A stretch of 64,000 bases of DNA, from NCBI GenBank assembly GCA_013339895.1, contig JABACO010000006.1, forward strand, positions 1 to 64,000, given 5' to 3'. Every line of letters begins with the position of its first letter. The first letter of the stretch is position 1. Both the position numbers and the translations under genes were made by a program. Positions 53,951 through 64,000 of this stretch are shown here, one piece after another. Under the pieces are notes generated by a model. The model ran no database searches and was not told where the DNA came from. It was given only the letters and a program-made list of their open reading frames with translations. The stretch comes from Ephydatia muelleri (lineage: Eukaryota; Porifera; Demospongiae; Spongillida; Spongillidae).

Positions 53951-55475
53951 CATTAACCCTGACAAGTCCTTTGGCTCCTCCTCACGTGAGTACTCCACTC
54001 AATATGCCTAGAGGTCATACCTTAGCACTCTTCCCCAGGACCCCATGTACATCCTTCTCCTACAACTCTCCTCTCTGCTAGTGGAGCATACTGCCCCAAA
54101 CATTCATGACTCCAACAAGTCAGTACAGATACAGATGTCTATAGTGTACTGTTGGCCTTCTATCTCCCTAGGTATTGTTGTTTATGTTGGTCTTGGGGCC
54201 TGACTGCTACCACAAAACCCACAAGGGTAGTCCAAGGTGTACACAACCATTGTCCTGGCTAAAATGAATACAATCAAAGCATCTTGTGAGCTGACCTTCA
54301 CTTGATTGGCAGATAGTGTGGCAGATACGTGTACATGAAGATTGGACTACTTGTGAGGGAGGGTGTGTGTGTGTGTGTGTGTGTGTGGTAATGCCTGTGG
54401 TTATTTTATCTCGCATCCATGGGAGGAGCTACACCTCTATGTAATGGGCTTTATCTGTGTACATGTACTGTAGGCACAAGTGCTTCCATACACTCTTTGA
54501 CTTGTTGAAATATGGGTTGATGTTGAAGTACAATGTAATGTGCTCTTCCCTAGACCCTATGGAGGAGCTTACAGCCAGTCCCCCATACCCCAGCTGGAGC
54601 AGGACATGAGCGGATCCATCACTGAAATTGAATGTACTCTCTTGTTAGGATCAGCTGAACAGGATGCCCTTACAATGAAAGAGTCACCCCTCAAAAACTT
54701 GATACTGTTCTTCCTAAGGCCACACCCATCATGGGGGTGGTTGCAAAATGACTAACAGTTTTTGCTGCCTCTATCTGTATCAGTCCCTGCACCATCATCT
54801 TTTATACCCTTGCACCCACCCTACACAAATACCATGTGCATGAAGTTGTTCACTTTATGGAGGTATCATGTATGTACACAACAAAATTCATGACATTGTG
54901 CCTTTGCTCCTTGTATAAACATCCAAATTAAGATAGGATCAGAGGGCTATGTGCACACACACACACACCACACACACAGCATGTCTCAGCTTATGAAGTG
55001 GGAAGCTGAAATTCCATTGCAAGCATTGTTTTGTTCAGATGACACAGTGACTGACAGAAACAAAGAAAAATGAGTTCAATGACACCAAGTCCTATGAGCT
55101 TGGAGGTGATGGAAGCAATGGCTGCATTCTACCAACTGGCATCATGATTCGCTGCTTCTTCATCCTGTCCAGTTCTCGCCATCCTTTATATGTGTAGCCT
55201 GTATGTTTTAAATTACTAATGACATAATGTAATCAGTAGAAGCCTGGGAGGGGGGGGGGGGGGGGTGAGAGAGAGAAACAGGAAGGATTGAGTAGGCAAC
55301 ACGCAACATCTATCAGTAACACTCATACTTTCAAGACATTCAGTTGCTACAGATGTTACATTTACAAGATGCACACCATTACTGACCCCCTGATTTACAC
55401 ATGCCATGTAACTTGCCATTCAGCCAATTAATCGGGCTGGTCTGCACCATTTACTATAACTGCATGGCATGCCAT
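53951..55475. other. Stretch without a confidently recognised gene
   Basis: A frame at 54555-54755 (YGGAYSQSPIPQLEQDMSGS) after a CCCTAG could be another exon of the FN3 fragment. GT, GA and poly-G runs (for example 55249-55265) occur. Nothing else is supported. Confidence 0.3.
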
Positions 55476-55742
55476 GTAATGGTACGAAGGGAAAACTTAT
55501 TTTTGCCCCATCACCAATATTATGTATATTCCGAAACACCACCCCCTGTTGCTTTCAACACAGATCCTCGTAACTAAATATCCATTCCTGGACCAATGGG
55601 ACTGAATATATACATGTATGATCAGTCACATTGGTCCTTCTTCCTATGCATGGGTAAAATGCAACCAAAGGTGAGTTCAAAAGTAGTTCTGGAAGAGTTC
55701 AAACTCTGCACATACATGTATGTGATTGCCTGCAGAAACATT

Positions 55743-55799
<57 letters not shown>

Positions 55800-56525
55800 T
55801 TGTAGCTTTTTCCTCCTTACACACCTAGATCAGTTATAAGGGCAACACTTACACTGGTACATGCATTACGTCACAAGCACCATACGTATACATGCACCAT
55901 ACAGTAAAAGCATACACATGTGTTGGAGGCAAAATATACAGTTCTTACAATTTATTCGCAATACATAATTGATATGCTACTGCTAAACTATACTACAACA
56001 GCGTAATACATTATTTCTAATAAATGCTCCCTTTGTGAAGGGCACTATTATTACATCCGATTCGAACCTAACTAATCACAGAATCACACTGTCAACACAT
56101 CGATATCGAGTACGTGGATGGAACCACACAACTACGCTTAAAGTTTCTCACCTCGGATCTGCAAAATATTAGCGTTGCTGTTGTGTTAATTTGATAACTG
56201 GAGGTGTCGCATGTACATGTACATGCGATTACGTTTGGCTGCTGGTTTGTTTCTCAGACACTCGATTCAGCTACGTGTAGGCCTATAGGATCCGCTAACA
56301 TAAAAATTTGATATACGAAGTGTTGCCAGCGTACGTAGATATCTGAGCAGCCGGTCGAGGTATATGCAGCCTACACTATCAAGACAACGATCAGTGTGGA
56401 AAACACAGGCTCGAAGCTTTTAGTATTCCATGTAGTTATGTTTATACGCTCATTTCCCCCTGTCTACCCCGCCCGTTGGCCCACCTCGCCCTCTGCCTCG
56501 ACTCCGCCCTCGCAGAATTGCCCTA

Positions 56526-57256
56526 CTCAGGTGTGTTAAGACTGACTACACTTGAAATGTTTAAATGGCTGCCAAAGGAAGCGTTTATTCTTACACGGAC
56601 GTTACCACTCGTTTCATAATGTTCAATACATTTTTTATTAATAACAGTTGTTTAACTGTATGATTATATACTGTCGTTTCTATGGTAACGATTACGCGCG
56701 GCGAAATAATTGAATTGAATGTTAGAATTGAAACCCGGATGGCTAAAATATCGTTTTTCGCATGTTTCTGCAGTTCTTCTACTTCAAGAATAACCATATT
56801 TAATCACTATAGTAGGCAATTTGATCCGTATTTTGAAATGCTTAGAGCGCTTGCAGGCAAACATTGAAACTGCGAAAAATTAAGCACAAATTTCATCGTT
56901 TTTGTATACAACTTCCGCATACAAAGTTAAGTTTCATTTTTCCTACTGGCATTAGTTAGACCAGTAGCAAGTAGATACTATAAGACGTTTTTAGTCCATT
57001 GAAACGAGATTTAGCCGCCCGGGTTTTGCAAAAACGTTAAGAAACGCCCCCTATTACGGAGCGCAATGCAATAAACGGTGACGGTTGCTATGACAACTAT
57101 CAATTACATTAACTTGCGGGATCATTGTACAAACGTTTGGTACAAAGAAACATAGTATAACAACCATCCTTAAGGAAATGCGGCATCTTGTAGTGGTTAA
57201 AATTGCTGATATTGCTAATTCCAAATACAGGTGTAGCTAGTCTTAACATACCTGAG
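56526..57256. mobile_element. 731-bp TA-flanked element inserted in the left arm
   Basis: Ends CTCAGGTGTGTTAAGACTGA and TAGTCTTAACATACCTGAG are inverted repeats of about 26 bp. TA occurs on both sides (56524-56525 and 57257-57258), while the right arm has the uninterrupted site with a single TA (62902-62903). TA duplication is typical of Tc1/mariner-type elements. No transposase inside; therefore non-autonomous. Confidence 0.9.
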
Positions 57257-57402
57257 TAGATGGGGGGGGGTGTCCAAGTTACGTTAGCTAAATATCTATG
57301 GCAACCCATAAAAACGCCATTTTAAAATGGCGCCTTATTGCACCAAAACTATTTTTTAAATGGTCCCCAAATTCTTCCCGACAACATTCACTTTTTTTGC
57401 AT

Positions 57403-57640
57403 AGGTCAAGAGGCAGTTAAAACTTATTCGCAGTTGGCATCCAGGCTGGCAATTGCATGCTCCAAGCCTAAATCAGTCGTCATATACGGAAGGCTTAACA
57501 CCTGCCTCATGAGATCCATTTCTTCGGCTATCCTCACCAGGATTGTGCCCTCATGAATTGTTATGTGTATGTAATTGTGCGTCAGTGTATTTTGTATTGC
57601 ATACTGCGTTTATGAATAAACTGTATAAATTATATTATAT
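57403..57640 (+). pseudogene. Retrotransposon copy G: copy-D-type 3' end inserted in the left arm
   Basis: GGTCAAGAGGCAGTTAAAAC onward matches copy D (reverse of 10985-10796): VKTYSQLASRLAIACSKPKS, IYGRLNTCLMRSISSAILT, the stop and the UTR words TTGTTATGTGTATGTAATTG and GTGCGTCAGTGTAT. The right arm lacks it and shows the target as CATATATTATATTATTTGG, an ATT-rich site. About 10 bases are missing in the middle compared with D, breaking the frame context. Confidence 0.85.
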
Positions 57641-58009
57641 TATTTGGATAGTGTAGAATAGTTTTAGAGGGTGGCAAAAGTTCTAACCTCCTCTGTTCAT
57701 TAGTTATAATTATAACTAATGGAATATCTTAATTAGCATGACCATTTTGTGTACAAGTCTATGGAATATCATATTTTCAGAAATGGTCCCAGAATTTTGG
57801 ACGGTTTGGATACAAAATTTGAAATTGCCTACATTTGAACATCATTTAGAGTAGGTAGCAAAAGTTGCAGGTCCGTTATTTAATTAAATAATAATCAAGT
57901 TTGTAAAAACGCCATACATTCTCTATGGAACGTACCGCGGAATAAAATTCAAAAATTTACAAACCGCAACTTTCGTGACCGTTCATTTCTCCATATGCTA
58001 ATAACAACT

Positions 58010-58400
58010 CCACCTGATACTGCTTTCCCTCAACCTCAGTGATTCCATGAGGAGTTTTATCTCCTGGAGCAGTGGTTCAAGGGTGGTTGCCAAAATGTCA
58101 TGACATTCTGGCATCTTCACTGCTGCCACTGTGTGATTATCTGTTCAAAGGCAATGTCATGCAGCCACCACAAAACTTATAGCTAAGTTACCTCGTGGTG
58201 AGAGCACACGTTGCTCCAGGTTAAGTGTTGCAAATGATACTAGGAAGAAATTAGAGCACCTGCTAAACTTGGCAACATCACCACTTAGTTTTATCCTAAA
58301 GACTTCATGGTTGAAATCTGGATCCAGCTGAATATGCAGTTAGGTATGTACTTACAATAACTTCAAGTTCTTCGCGAAGCCTCTCAGTGAGCAGTAAACT
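58010..58400 (-). pseudogene. Transposase-like family T: central exons, minus strand, in the inverted-repeat loop
   Basis: Minus strand: LTERLREELEVI before GTAAGT (about 58393-58357); VFRIKLSGDVAKFSRCSNFF and LVSFATLNLEQRVLSPRG before GTAACT (about 58330-58190); DNHTVAAVKMPECHDILATT and LEPLLQEIKLL, then after a frame change VEGKQYQVELLLAYG (about 58143-58000). It corresponds to the central exons at 47.9-48.2 kb (SGDGAKFSRSSS, HHTLAVVKGGEDYE, VNGVRFQIELFL). The coding sequence stops exactly where the left arm begins (CATATGGAG). Confidence 0.6.
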
Positions 58401-58599
58401 CCATGGTTTGGTCCTGGTACCCAATACATATTGGTCTTCAAGGACTGATTGCGCACACGTTTAATCCGGTGGGATCTCGGAATGGTGGGTTTTACAGTTT
58501 GTGTTTTTGTTTAGAACTTGTCCACGGAATGCAGAACATTATGAGGCAGCACAAGGCTATGCCAGTTATCCTCCCTATTTGCACGTACATGTACTGCAC

Positions 58600-59974
58600 T
58601 GTCAGGTAAGGATCATACACATGTGTGTGTGTGTGACAAACAGTGTGTGTCACTGTGTGTGAATGACAAACCGTTTGTGTGTGTGTGTGAATGAGACAGG
58701 TGACAGTTTTTTAGTGTGCATGTATGTGAATGAGACATTTTGTGTGTGTGTGTGAATGAGACAGTTTGTTGACAGTTTGTGAATGCACGTGTGTGTGTGT
58801 GGGTGTGGGTGTGTGTGTGTGTGTGTATGAGTGTGAATGACACATTTTGTGTGTGTGTGGTGTGTTGTGAAGCATGTGTGTGTGCATGTGATTGAGTTTT
58901 GCTTGTACCTTGCCTTTGGGGGGAGGGGGGTGAGTTAATTTGTCAGTGTGTATGTTTGTGCTATATAGTCTTGAAAAATAGCATCACAGGGCAAAAGCAA
59001 TGTAACAGCTTTCAATTGTGCAGTAAAGGTTAGTTTGCATCCCCAAGTATTGAATGTCAGTACAAATTAAGGACATCTAAGTCTGTTTGCTGGGTTTGTG
59101 CATGGAGGTTACATGTAACCAAGTAATGTTATGGTACTCATTCTTTGTTTGTACTTTCTGAAAGAAGTAATTTTTGCAGATTACCCCCAGGGATACACAT
59201 TACCCCCAGGGATACACATTACCCCCAGGGATACACATTAGTATATTGTCTTGGGCCTTGCCAAGGTCCACCATCAGATGTCGGCAATACAGACATCCAA
59301 CGTCTTCAGGAGCTGGCACATAAGCCTATAAGGCACCTGAAATGTTTGAATTTAGAAGGTCCACACCTGTCAACATATATTCTTTTGGCTGTGTGATGAT
59401 AAGAGTTGTTCCAGAATAAAAGGGTGTGGTGATGTGATAGATGGAACACAACAGATATCCCTAATGGTACAAGAAGATCTGCAAAGATTGCACTCAATTT
59501 GACCCCACCAAAAGACCCTCTGCTGCTGACATATGGAGTACTTTATGTCCTGAGTTTGTTTTGTGCTGACATATGCAGTACATGTACATGTACTCAATGA
59601 ATTACATTTGACAATGCTTTATGTATACAAATTGTACGTGAAACAGTGTTAAGAAGGAATACATGTAGTCAATGTAATCAGTACTGTGATACCAGCAACT
59701 AAAGAGTTCCAAATTCATGTGGGTTCAAAGCTGCATACATTAGGACCCCCATCCCAATAAGAGGGTGTGGCTGTGTAACTAGATAGTGGTAACAAATACA
59801 CCTTTTTCCTGCGTGTAAGCGTATCAGTGCACGTGCCTAGCCTACGCGCCTCATTCATCGAGCTGCAAGCTGCAGGCTAAACGAACACTATAAACAACCC
59901 ACCACTATATAGGTCAAAAGTGTCCATGACGACGTCGTGTATATAAATTATGGTAATAGCCTTCACCATAACAC
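58600..59974. other. Loop sequence with GT-rich runs and no recognised gene
   Basis: GT-rich imperfect repeats at 58619-58890; a three-copy 18-bp repeat (ACCCCCAGGGATACACATT) at about 59181-59240. Open frames have no motifs. Confidence 0.5.
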
Positions 59975-60086
59975 AGTCTCGTACCCAGACCCTTTTTCCC
60001 ACTGCTGCGGATGGATTACATCACCGCTACCTAGCGGTGATGTAATCCACCCGCAGCAGTGGGAATAAGGGTCTGGGTACGAGACT
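59975..60086. mobile_element. Perfect-type hairpin element, 112 bp
   Basis: AGTCTCGTACCCAGACCC, CCCACTGCTGCGG, TGGATTACATCACCGCTA pair with TAGCGGTGATGTAATCCA, CCGCAGCAGTGGG and GGGTCTGGGTACGAGACT around a loop of two bases; only a few mismatches. It is a fold-back mini-element; its outer word resembles the hairpin at 5161-5205. Confidence 0.9.
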
Positions 60087-60110
60087 AGGAAGGAGGCTAG
60101 CTGGCCCGTA

Positions 60111-60129
60111 TTGGGGGGGGGGGGGGGGG
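60111..60129. repeat. Poly-G tract
   Basis: About 17-19 G in a row, just after the hairpin element. Confidence 0.9.
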
Positions 60130-60334
60130 CGAGGGGGGATGGACCGATATGGAAGCAACCCTATCGTGCCCTCCCCCCCTCTTTTCGTATCGGGCCAGAA
60201 ACGCCCCCTCCCTCACTTACCTCCTTCAGTCTCGCCAGATCAGATCAGAACAGATTAATAACATACCACCAGATAAATTACCTCTGGCAGAAAACTATAT
60301 GTCGCCATTTAATATTTCTGTTCAATCAATAATT

Positions 60335-60545
60335 CCGGCAGATGACGCAAGGTATTACGCAATGACATTCGTTTATGATTATCGCGGTACAGTAGAAATT
60401 AATTTTTTGTCTTGATTTTAGTTAAATAATGGTTAATGGAACAATTATTTTAACTACATATGTCATAATCAGACTGATTTATAGGACATGTTTAAAATTC
60501 AATTTGAAAAAATTCGCAAGATGACCGCCGATGTATGGGCGATTT
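60335..60545 (+). promoter_or_regulatory. Shared 5' module of family T (copy at 60.4 kb)
   Basis: GCAAGGTATTACGCAATGAC, GTAGAAATTAATTTTTTGTC, TTGATTTTAG, GACATGTTTAAAATTCAATT, then the ATG of MTADVWAIS. Same order as at 52.2, 24.4 and 34.0 kb. Confidence 0.6.
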
Positions 60546-62363
60546 CTCAAACAATTGCTACCCTAAAGTAAGAGGTATAAATATTTGCATCAGTGTATAC
60601 ACATGCATAACACGCGTGTAGACAAGATAATGCATGCACAGTGCATGTCTTGTGTATGCCACAGTCGAGGCTTTGCTACCAATGGCAGGACTGCTGCACA
60701 GCATAAGGGGTCAATACATCGTCCACTCATCACTATAGCACTGGATCATATAATTGTCGATGAACTACACTTTTTCCTGAGAGTTTTTTACGTTTTGCTG
60801 CGGAACTTTATTCTGTTAGCAATATTACAAGACACTGAAGGAACTTCGAGGGAGAAATGGCACGCATTTAAAGAAACTGGTGAATATCATTCAACGTTGT
60901 GGGGTTAGTTTTTATGTTTGGGAGTCAGAGACAAGTACTGGATGTCACGAGTGGACGTCCTTAACAGGTGAAAGTAAAAAGAAGGTTCTGAAGGTACTAA
61001 GTCTATTCAGTATATACACGGATTGCCAAATTTTGTATTTCTCTGTCCACACAGCTTCTTCCTCCCAAGATGAAAGATATCCCTCTACCAAGTGTCCTGC
61101 TGCCAAAAGTAGTAAAGCTGTGGAAGGCATCGTGTGCATACAAAATGGCAACTTTATTCATACTAATTTATTGCTAAGGATTTCCTCTACATTATGCATG
61201 TGCATCACCACCTCCAAATGCTGCAGATGTTATCCATCAAAAGGTACATGCAGTGTAGTATTCTATATTATATACAAGTGTCTTGAATAATAAATGCATA
61301 CTGCATGTATACAGGCCAAGCAATGGATAGAACTGTTCCTTAGTATCGAAGAAGAGGGCCACCACAGAAAGTACGTAACTCCGTATATGCATGTGATGGT
61401 ACATCATACGGCAGTAAGGAAACTTGAAACAGTTCTCCTGTCAAGGTTTGTACATCAATCATCTGCATGTGCAGTTTACCATCCAATACTATTCAGGAGT
61501 GGAGAAGCACAACGATGATGCAAAAAGAAACTACTTCTCCAGCAACCGATGGGATGCTCCAGCTGACATCATGATGATGGAGTACAGGCTGGAGTTACTG
61601 CAGGAGTATGCTAGAGAGAAGAGGCATACACCAAAAGAAAACGTGCATTTTGGCATGAAGGTGGAATTGAGGCAATTATGACCTATATATTGTCTCTCTT
61701 GTTACTCCTGTACTATAGATTAATAATAATAAAAATGAAATGGTTAATGTAACTACCTTGCAATCGTTTAACTGAGCGAAGAAATGAGTGCCTTATACCC
61801 TGTTGAACGTGCGGTTGCTACACGTAAACAAAAAGTACATTTATGGCTCAATGCTAGCTTTGCATGCATTGAACTTTGCACAGGTCGTGAGTACTTGATA
61901 ATGTGGAAAGGCTATCACAATGAAGACAGTAGCTGGATTAAAGAAAGCGACTGCAATCTTGCTGCGAAAAGGTACGTAAGTTATAAGTAAATAAACATGA
62001 CTTGTATATTTTTATTTCTCTTTCCAGAAGCTTTCAACACCCTCAACCATTATAGACAACAGTGTGTCATACATATTGACCGAAATTGCAAAGAGTTTAA
62101 AGAGTGGCTGCATTCGAAGATGCAAATTTTCTACTCCTTTTAGAATGGATGTCTTTAAATATTTGTTCGAAGGAAAAGGAGTCCGTCCATCATTTGGGCA
62201 AGGAACTAACTATGAAAAAGAAAACTTTGATGAAAGATTCTTCCCATCCAACTGGGATGTGGCATATAATCACCTTGGAGATGGATGCAAGGTTCATTAT
62301 CCAATTTGCATAAGCAGCAAACTTAAATGGTCACCAATGAGAAAGAAAACAATGGCGTACTAG
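60521..62363 (+). CDS. Transposase-like family T with C-terminal chromodomain
   Basis: First exon: ATG at 60521, MTADVWAISQTIATL. After a gap lacking the central exons: PLITIALDHIIVDELHFFLR; one frame change near 60850; KLVNIIQRCGVSFYVWESE and HEWTSLTGESKKKVLK before GTACTA. Next LLPPKMKDIPLPSVLLPKVV (after CACAG, 61052). Then AKQWIELFLSIEEEGHHRKY, VTPYMHVMVHHTAVRKLETV (after ATACAG, 61316); YYSGVEKHNDDAKRNYFSSN, RWDAPADIMMMEYRLELLQE (about 61480-61680). The exon at 61784-61972 has YPVERAVATRKQK, a 17-residue insertion, then REYLIMWKGYHNEDSSWIKE: the chromodomain signature (YLVKWKGY...TWEP) with Trp and aromatic positions kept in part. The last exon (62064-62363) has FRMDVFKYLFEGKGVRPSFG and ends at a stop right at the right arm. 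Chromodomains bind methylated histone tails in known proteins; that it belongs to the same transcript as the transposase is inference. Confidence 0.55.
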
Positions 62364-62367
62364 TGAA

Positions 62368-63681
62368 CATATGGAGAAATGAACGGTCACGAAAGTTGCG
62401 GTTTGTAAATTTTTGGATTTCATTCCGCGGTACGTTCCATAGAGAATGTATGGCGTTTTTACAAACTTGATTATTATTTAACTAAATAACGGACCTGCAA
62501 CTTTTGCTACCCACTAATACTACTCTAAATGATGTTCAAATGTAGGCAATTACAAATTTTGTATCTCATACCGTCCAAAATTCTGGGACCATTTCTGAAA
62601 ATATGATATTCCATAGACTTGTACACAAAATGGAAAAAAATCATGCTAATTAAGATATTCCATTAGTTATAACTAATGAACAGAGGGGGTTAGAACTTTT
62701 GCCACCCTCTAAAACTATTCTACAACTATCCAAATAATATAATATATGAAAAAAAGTGAATGTTGTCGTGAAGAATTTGGGGACCATTTTTAAAAATAGT
62801 AAATGGGTTTTGGAGCAATAAGGCGCCATTTTTAAATGGCGTTTCTATGGGTTGCCATTGATATTAGCTAACGTGAGACCTCTAACTTGGACACGCCCAC
62901 CTAGGGCAATTCTGCGAGGGTGGAGTCGAGGCAGAGGGCGAGGTGGGCCAGGGGGCGGGGTAGACAGGGGGAAATGAGCGTATAAACATAACTACATGGA
63001 ATACTAAAAGCTTCGAGTCTGTCACCGAGTAGACTGATCGTTGTCTTGAAATTAGAATGATAGTGTAGGCTCGACCGGCTGCTCAGATATCTACGTACGC
63101 TGGCAACACTTCGTATATCAAATTTTTATGTTAGCGGATCCTATAGGCCTACACGTAGCTGAATCGAGTGTCTGAGAAACAAACCAGCAGCCAAATGGAT
63201 CACATGTGCATGTACATGCGACACCTCCAGTTATCAAACTAACACAACAGCAACGCTACTATTTTGCAGATTCGAGGTGAGAAACTTTAAGCGTAGTTGT
63301 GTGGTTCCATCCACGTACTCGATATCGATGTGTTGACAGTGTGATTCTGTGATTAGTTAGGTTCGAATCGGGTGTAATAATAGTGCCCTTCACAAAGGGA
63401 GCATTTATTAGAAATAATGTATTACGCTGTTGTAGTATAGTTTAGCAGTAGCATATCGATTATGTATTGCGAATAAATTGTAAAAACTGTATATTTTGCC
63501 TCCAAAACATGTGTATGCTTTTACTGTATGGTGCATGTAAACGTATGGTGCTTGTGACGTAATGCATGTACCAGTGTAAGTGTATACCCTTATAACTGAT
63601 CTAGGTGTGTAAGTAAGGAGGAAAAAGCTACAATGCAAGTGTGTGTGTGTGTGTGCGTGTGTGTGCGTGTGTGTGTGTGTG

Positions 63682-63740
<59 letters not shown>

Positions 63741-64000
63741 TATGCTTCTGCGGGCAATCACATACATGTATGTGCAGAGTTTGAACTCTTCCAGAACTAC
63801 TTTTGAACCCACCTTTGGTGCATTTTACCCATGCATAGGAAGAAGGACCAATGTGACTGATCATACATGTATATATTCAGTCCCATTGGTCCAGGAATGG
63901 ATACTTAGTTACGAGGATCTGTGTTGAAAGCAACAGGGGGTGGTGTTTCGGAATATAATTGGTGATGGGGCAAAAATAAGTTTTCCCTTCGTACCATTAC
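62368..64000. repeat. Giant inverted repeat, right arm (runs off the window)
   Basis: Reverse complement of 55476-57997 without its two insertions. It starts at CATATGGAGAAATGAACGGT immediately after the stop of the chromodomain gene and continues to the last base, where GTACCATTAC pairs with GTAATGGTAC at 55476. It includes a GT run at 63640-63739. The true outer end lies beyond the window, and the left arm may also extend further left of 55476. Confidence 0.93.

Larger units (their letters stand above)
55476..57997. repeat. Giant inverted repeat, left arm
   Basis: Reading forward from GTAATGGTACGAAGGGAAAA at 55476 matches, base for base with small indels, the reverse complement of the window from 64000 down to 62368. 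Shared landmarks: the CA/GT microsatellite (55746-55794 versus 63640-63739), CGTGTAGGCCTATAGGATCC, GCTCATTTCCCCCTGTCTAC, GGCAACCCATA.AAACGCCA, TTAGAGGGTGGCAAAAGTTC and the inner end CGTTCATTTCTCCATATG. The left arm is longer because of two insertions (56526-56 to 57256 and 57403-57640). Inner spacing between arms is 57998-62367. Confidence 0.93.

Overview
The window reads as nuclear DNA of an invertebrate animal, most likely a sponge. The reasons are split genes with short GT-AG introns, Ig/fibronectin-III receptor genes with short exons, an AT-rich background full of TACATGTA/TGCATGCA words, and transposable-element families known from sponges and cnidarians. The species assignment is inference. 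There are no bacterial operons, no rRNA or tRNA genes that I can recognise, and no CRISPR array. Gene density is low and most coding sequence belongs to mobile elements.

Layout. 0-1.2 kb: partial multi-exon transposase-like gene (+). 2.1-5.4 kb: host-type exons on the minus strand, namely a leucine-rich-repeat gene with a C-terminal cysteine domain and, upstream, the first exons of an unrecognised gene separated by a 28-bp minisatellite. 7.3-14 kb: a graveyard of 5'-truncated non-LTR retrotransposons with an R2/R4-type CCHC knuckle plus restriction-like endonuclease, several joined to (AAT)n tracts; one minus-strand copy still carries the reverse transcriptase. 14.8-19.7 kb: a TTAA-flanked DNA transposon with two opposed split genes, one of them a DDE-type transposase. 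21.0-25.7 kb and 33.4-35.2 kb: two copies of a ~1.75-kb segment; the first is interrupted by a nearly complete hAT transposon with an 8-bp target duplication, and the second is the empty site. 26.9-28.8 kb: decayed piggyBac transposase. 29.4-30.2 kb: intact coiled-coil gene. 30.6-31.0 kb: LINE tail. 38.3-41.5 kb: minus-strand Ig/FN3 single-pass receptor gene. 43.0-46.7 kb: a 3.5-kb GC-rich satellite whose 17-bp unit is exactly the flanking 17-bp satellite with every T replaced by G. 47.9-48.5, 50.8-52.2, 58.0-58.4 and 60.5-62.4 kb: pieces of one multi-exon transposase-like family, the last ending in a chromodomain. 49.3-49.6 kb: Merlin (IS1595-like) fragment. 53.1-54 kb: FN3 receptor remnant. 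55.5-64.0 kb: a giant inverted repeat whose right arm runs off the window; its left arm carries two later insertions whose empty sites are preserved in the right arm.

Many reading frames are broken by single-base shifts, including in host-type genes and at homopolymers. This fits either decay or uncorrected long-read indels. Coordinates of exons are by eye and approximate unless a junction is described.
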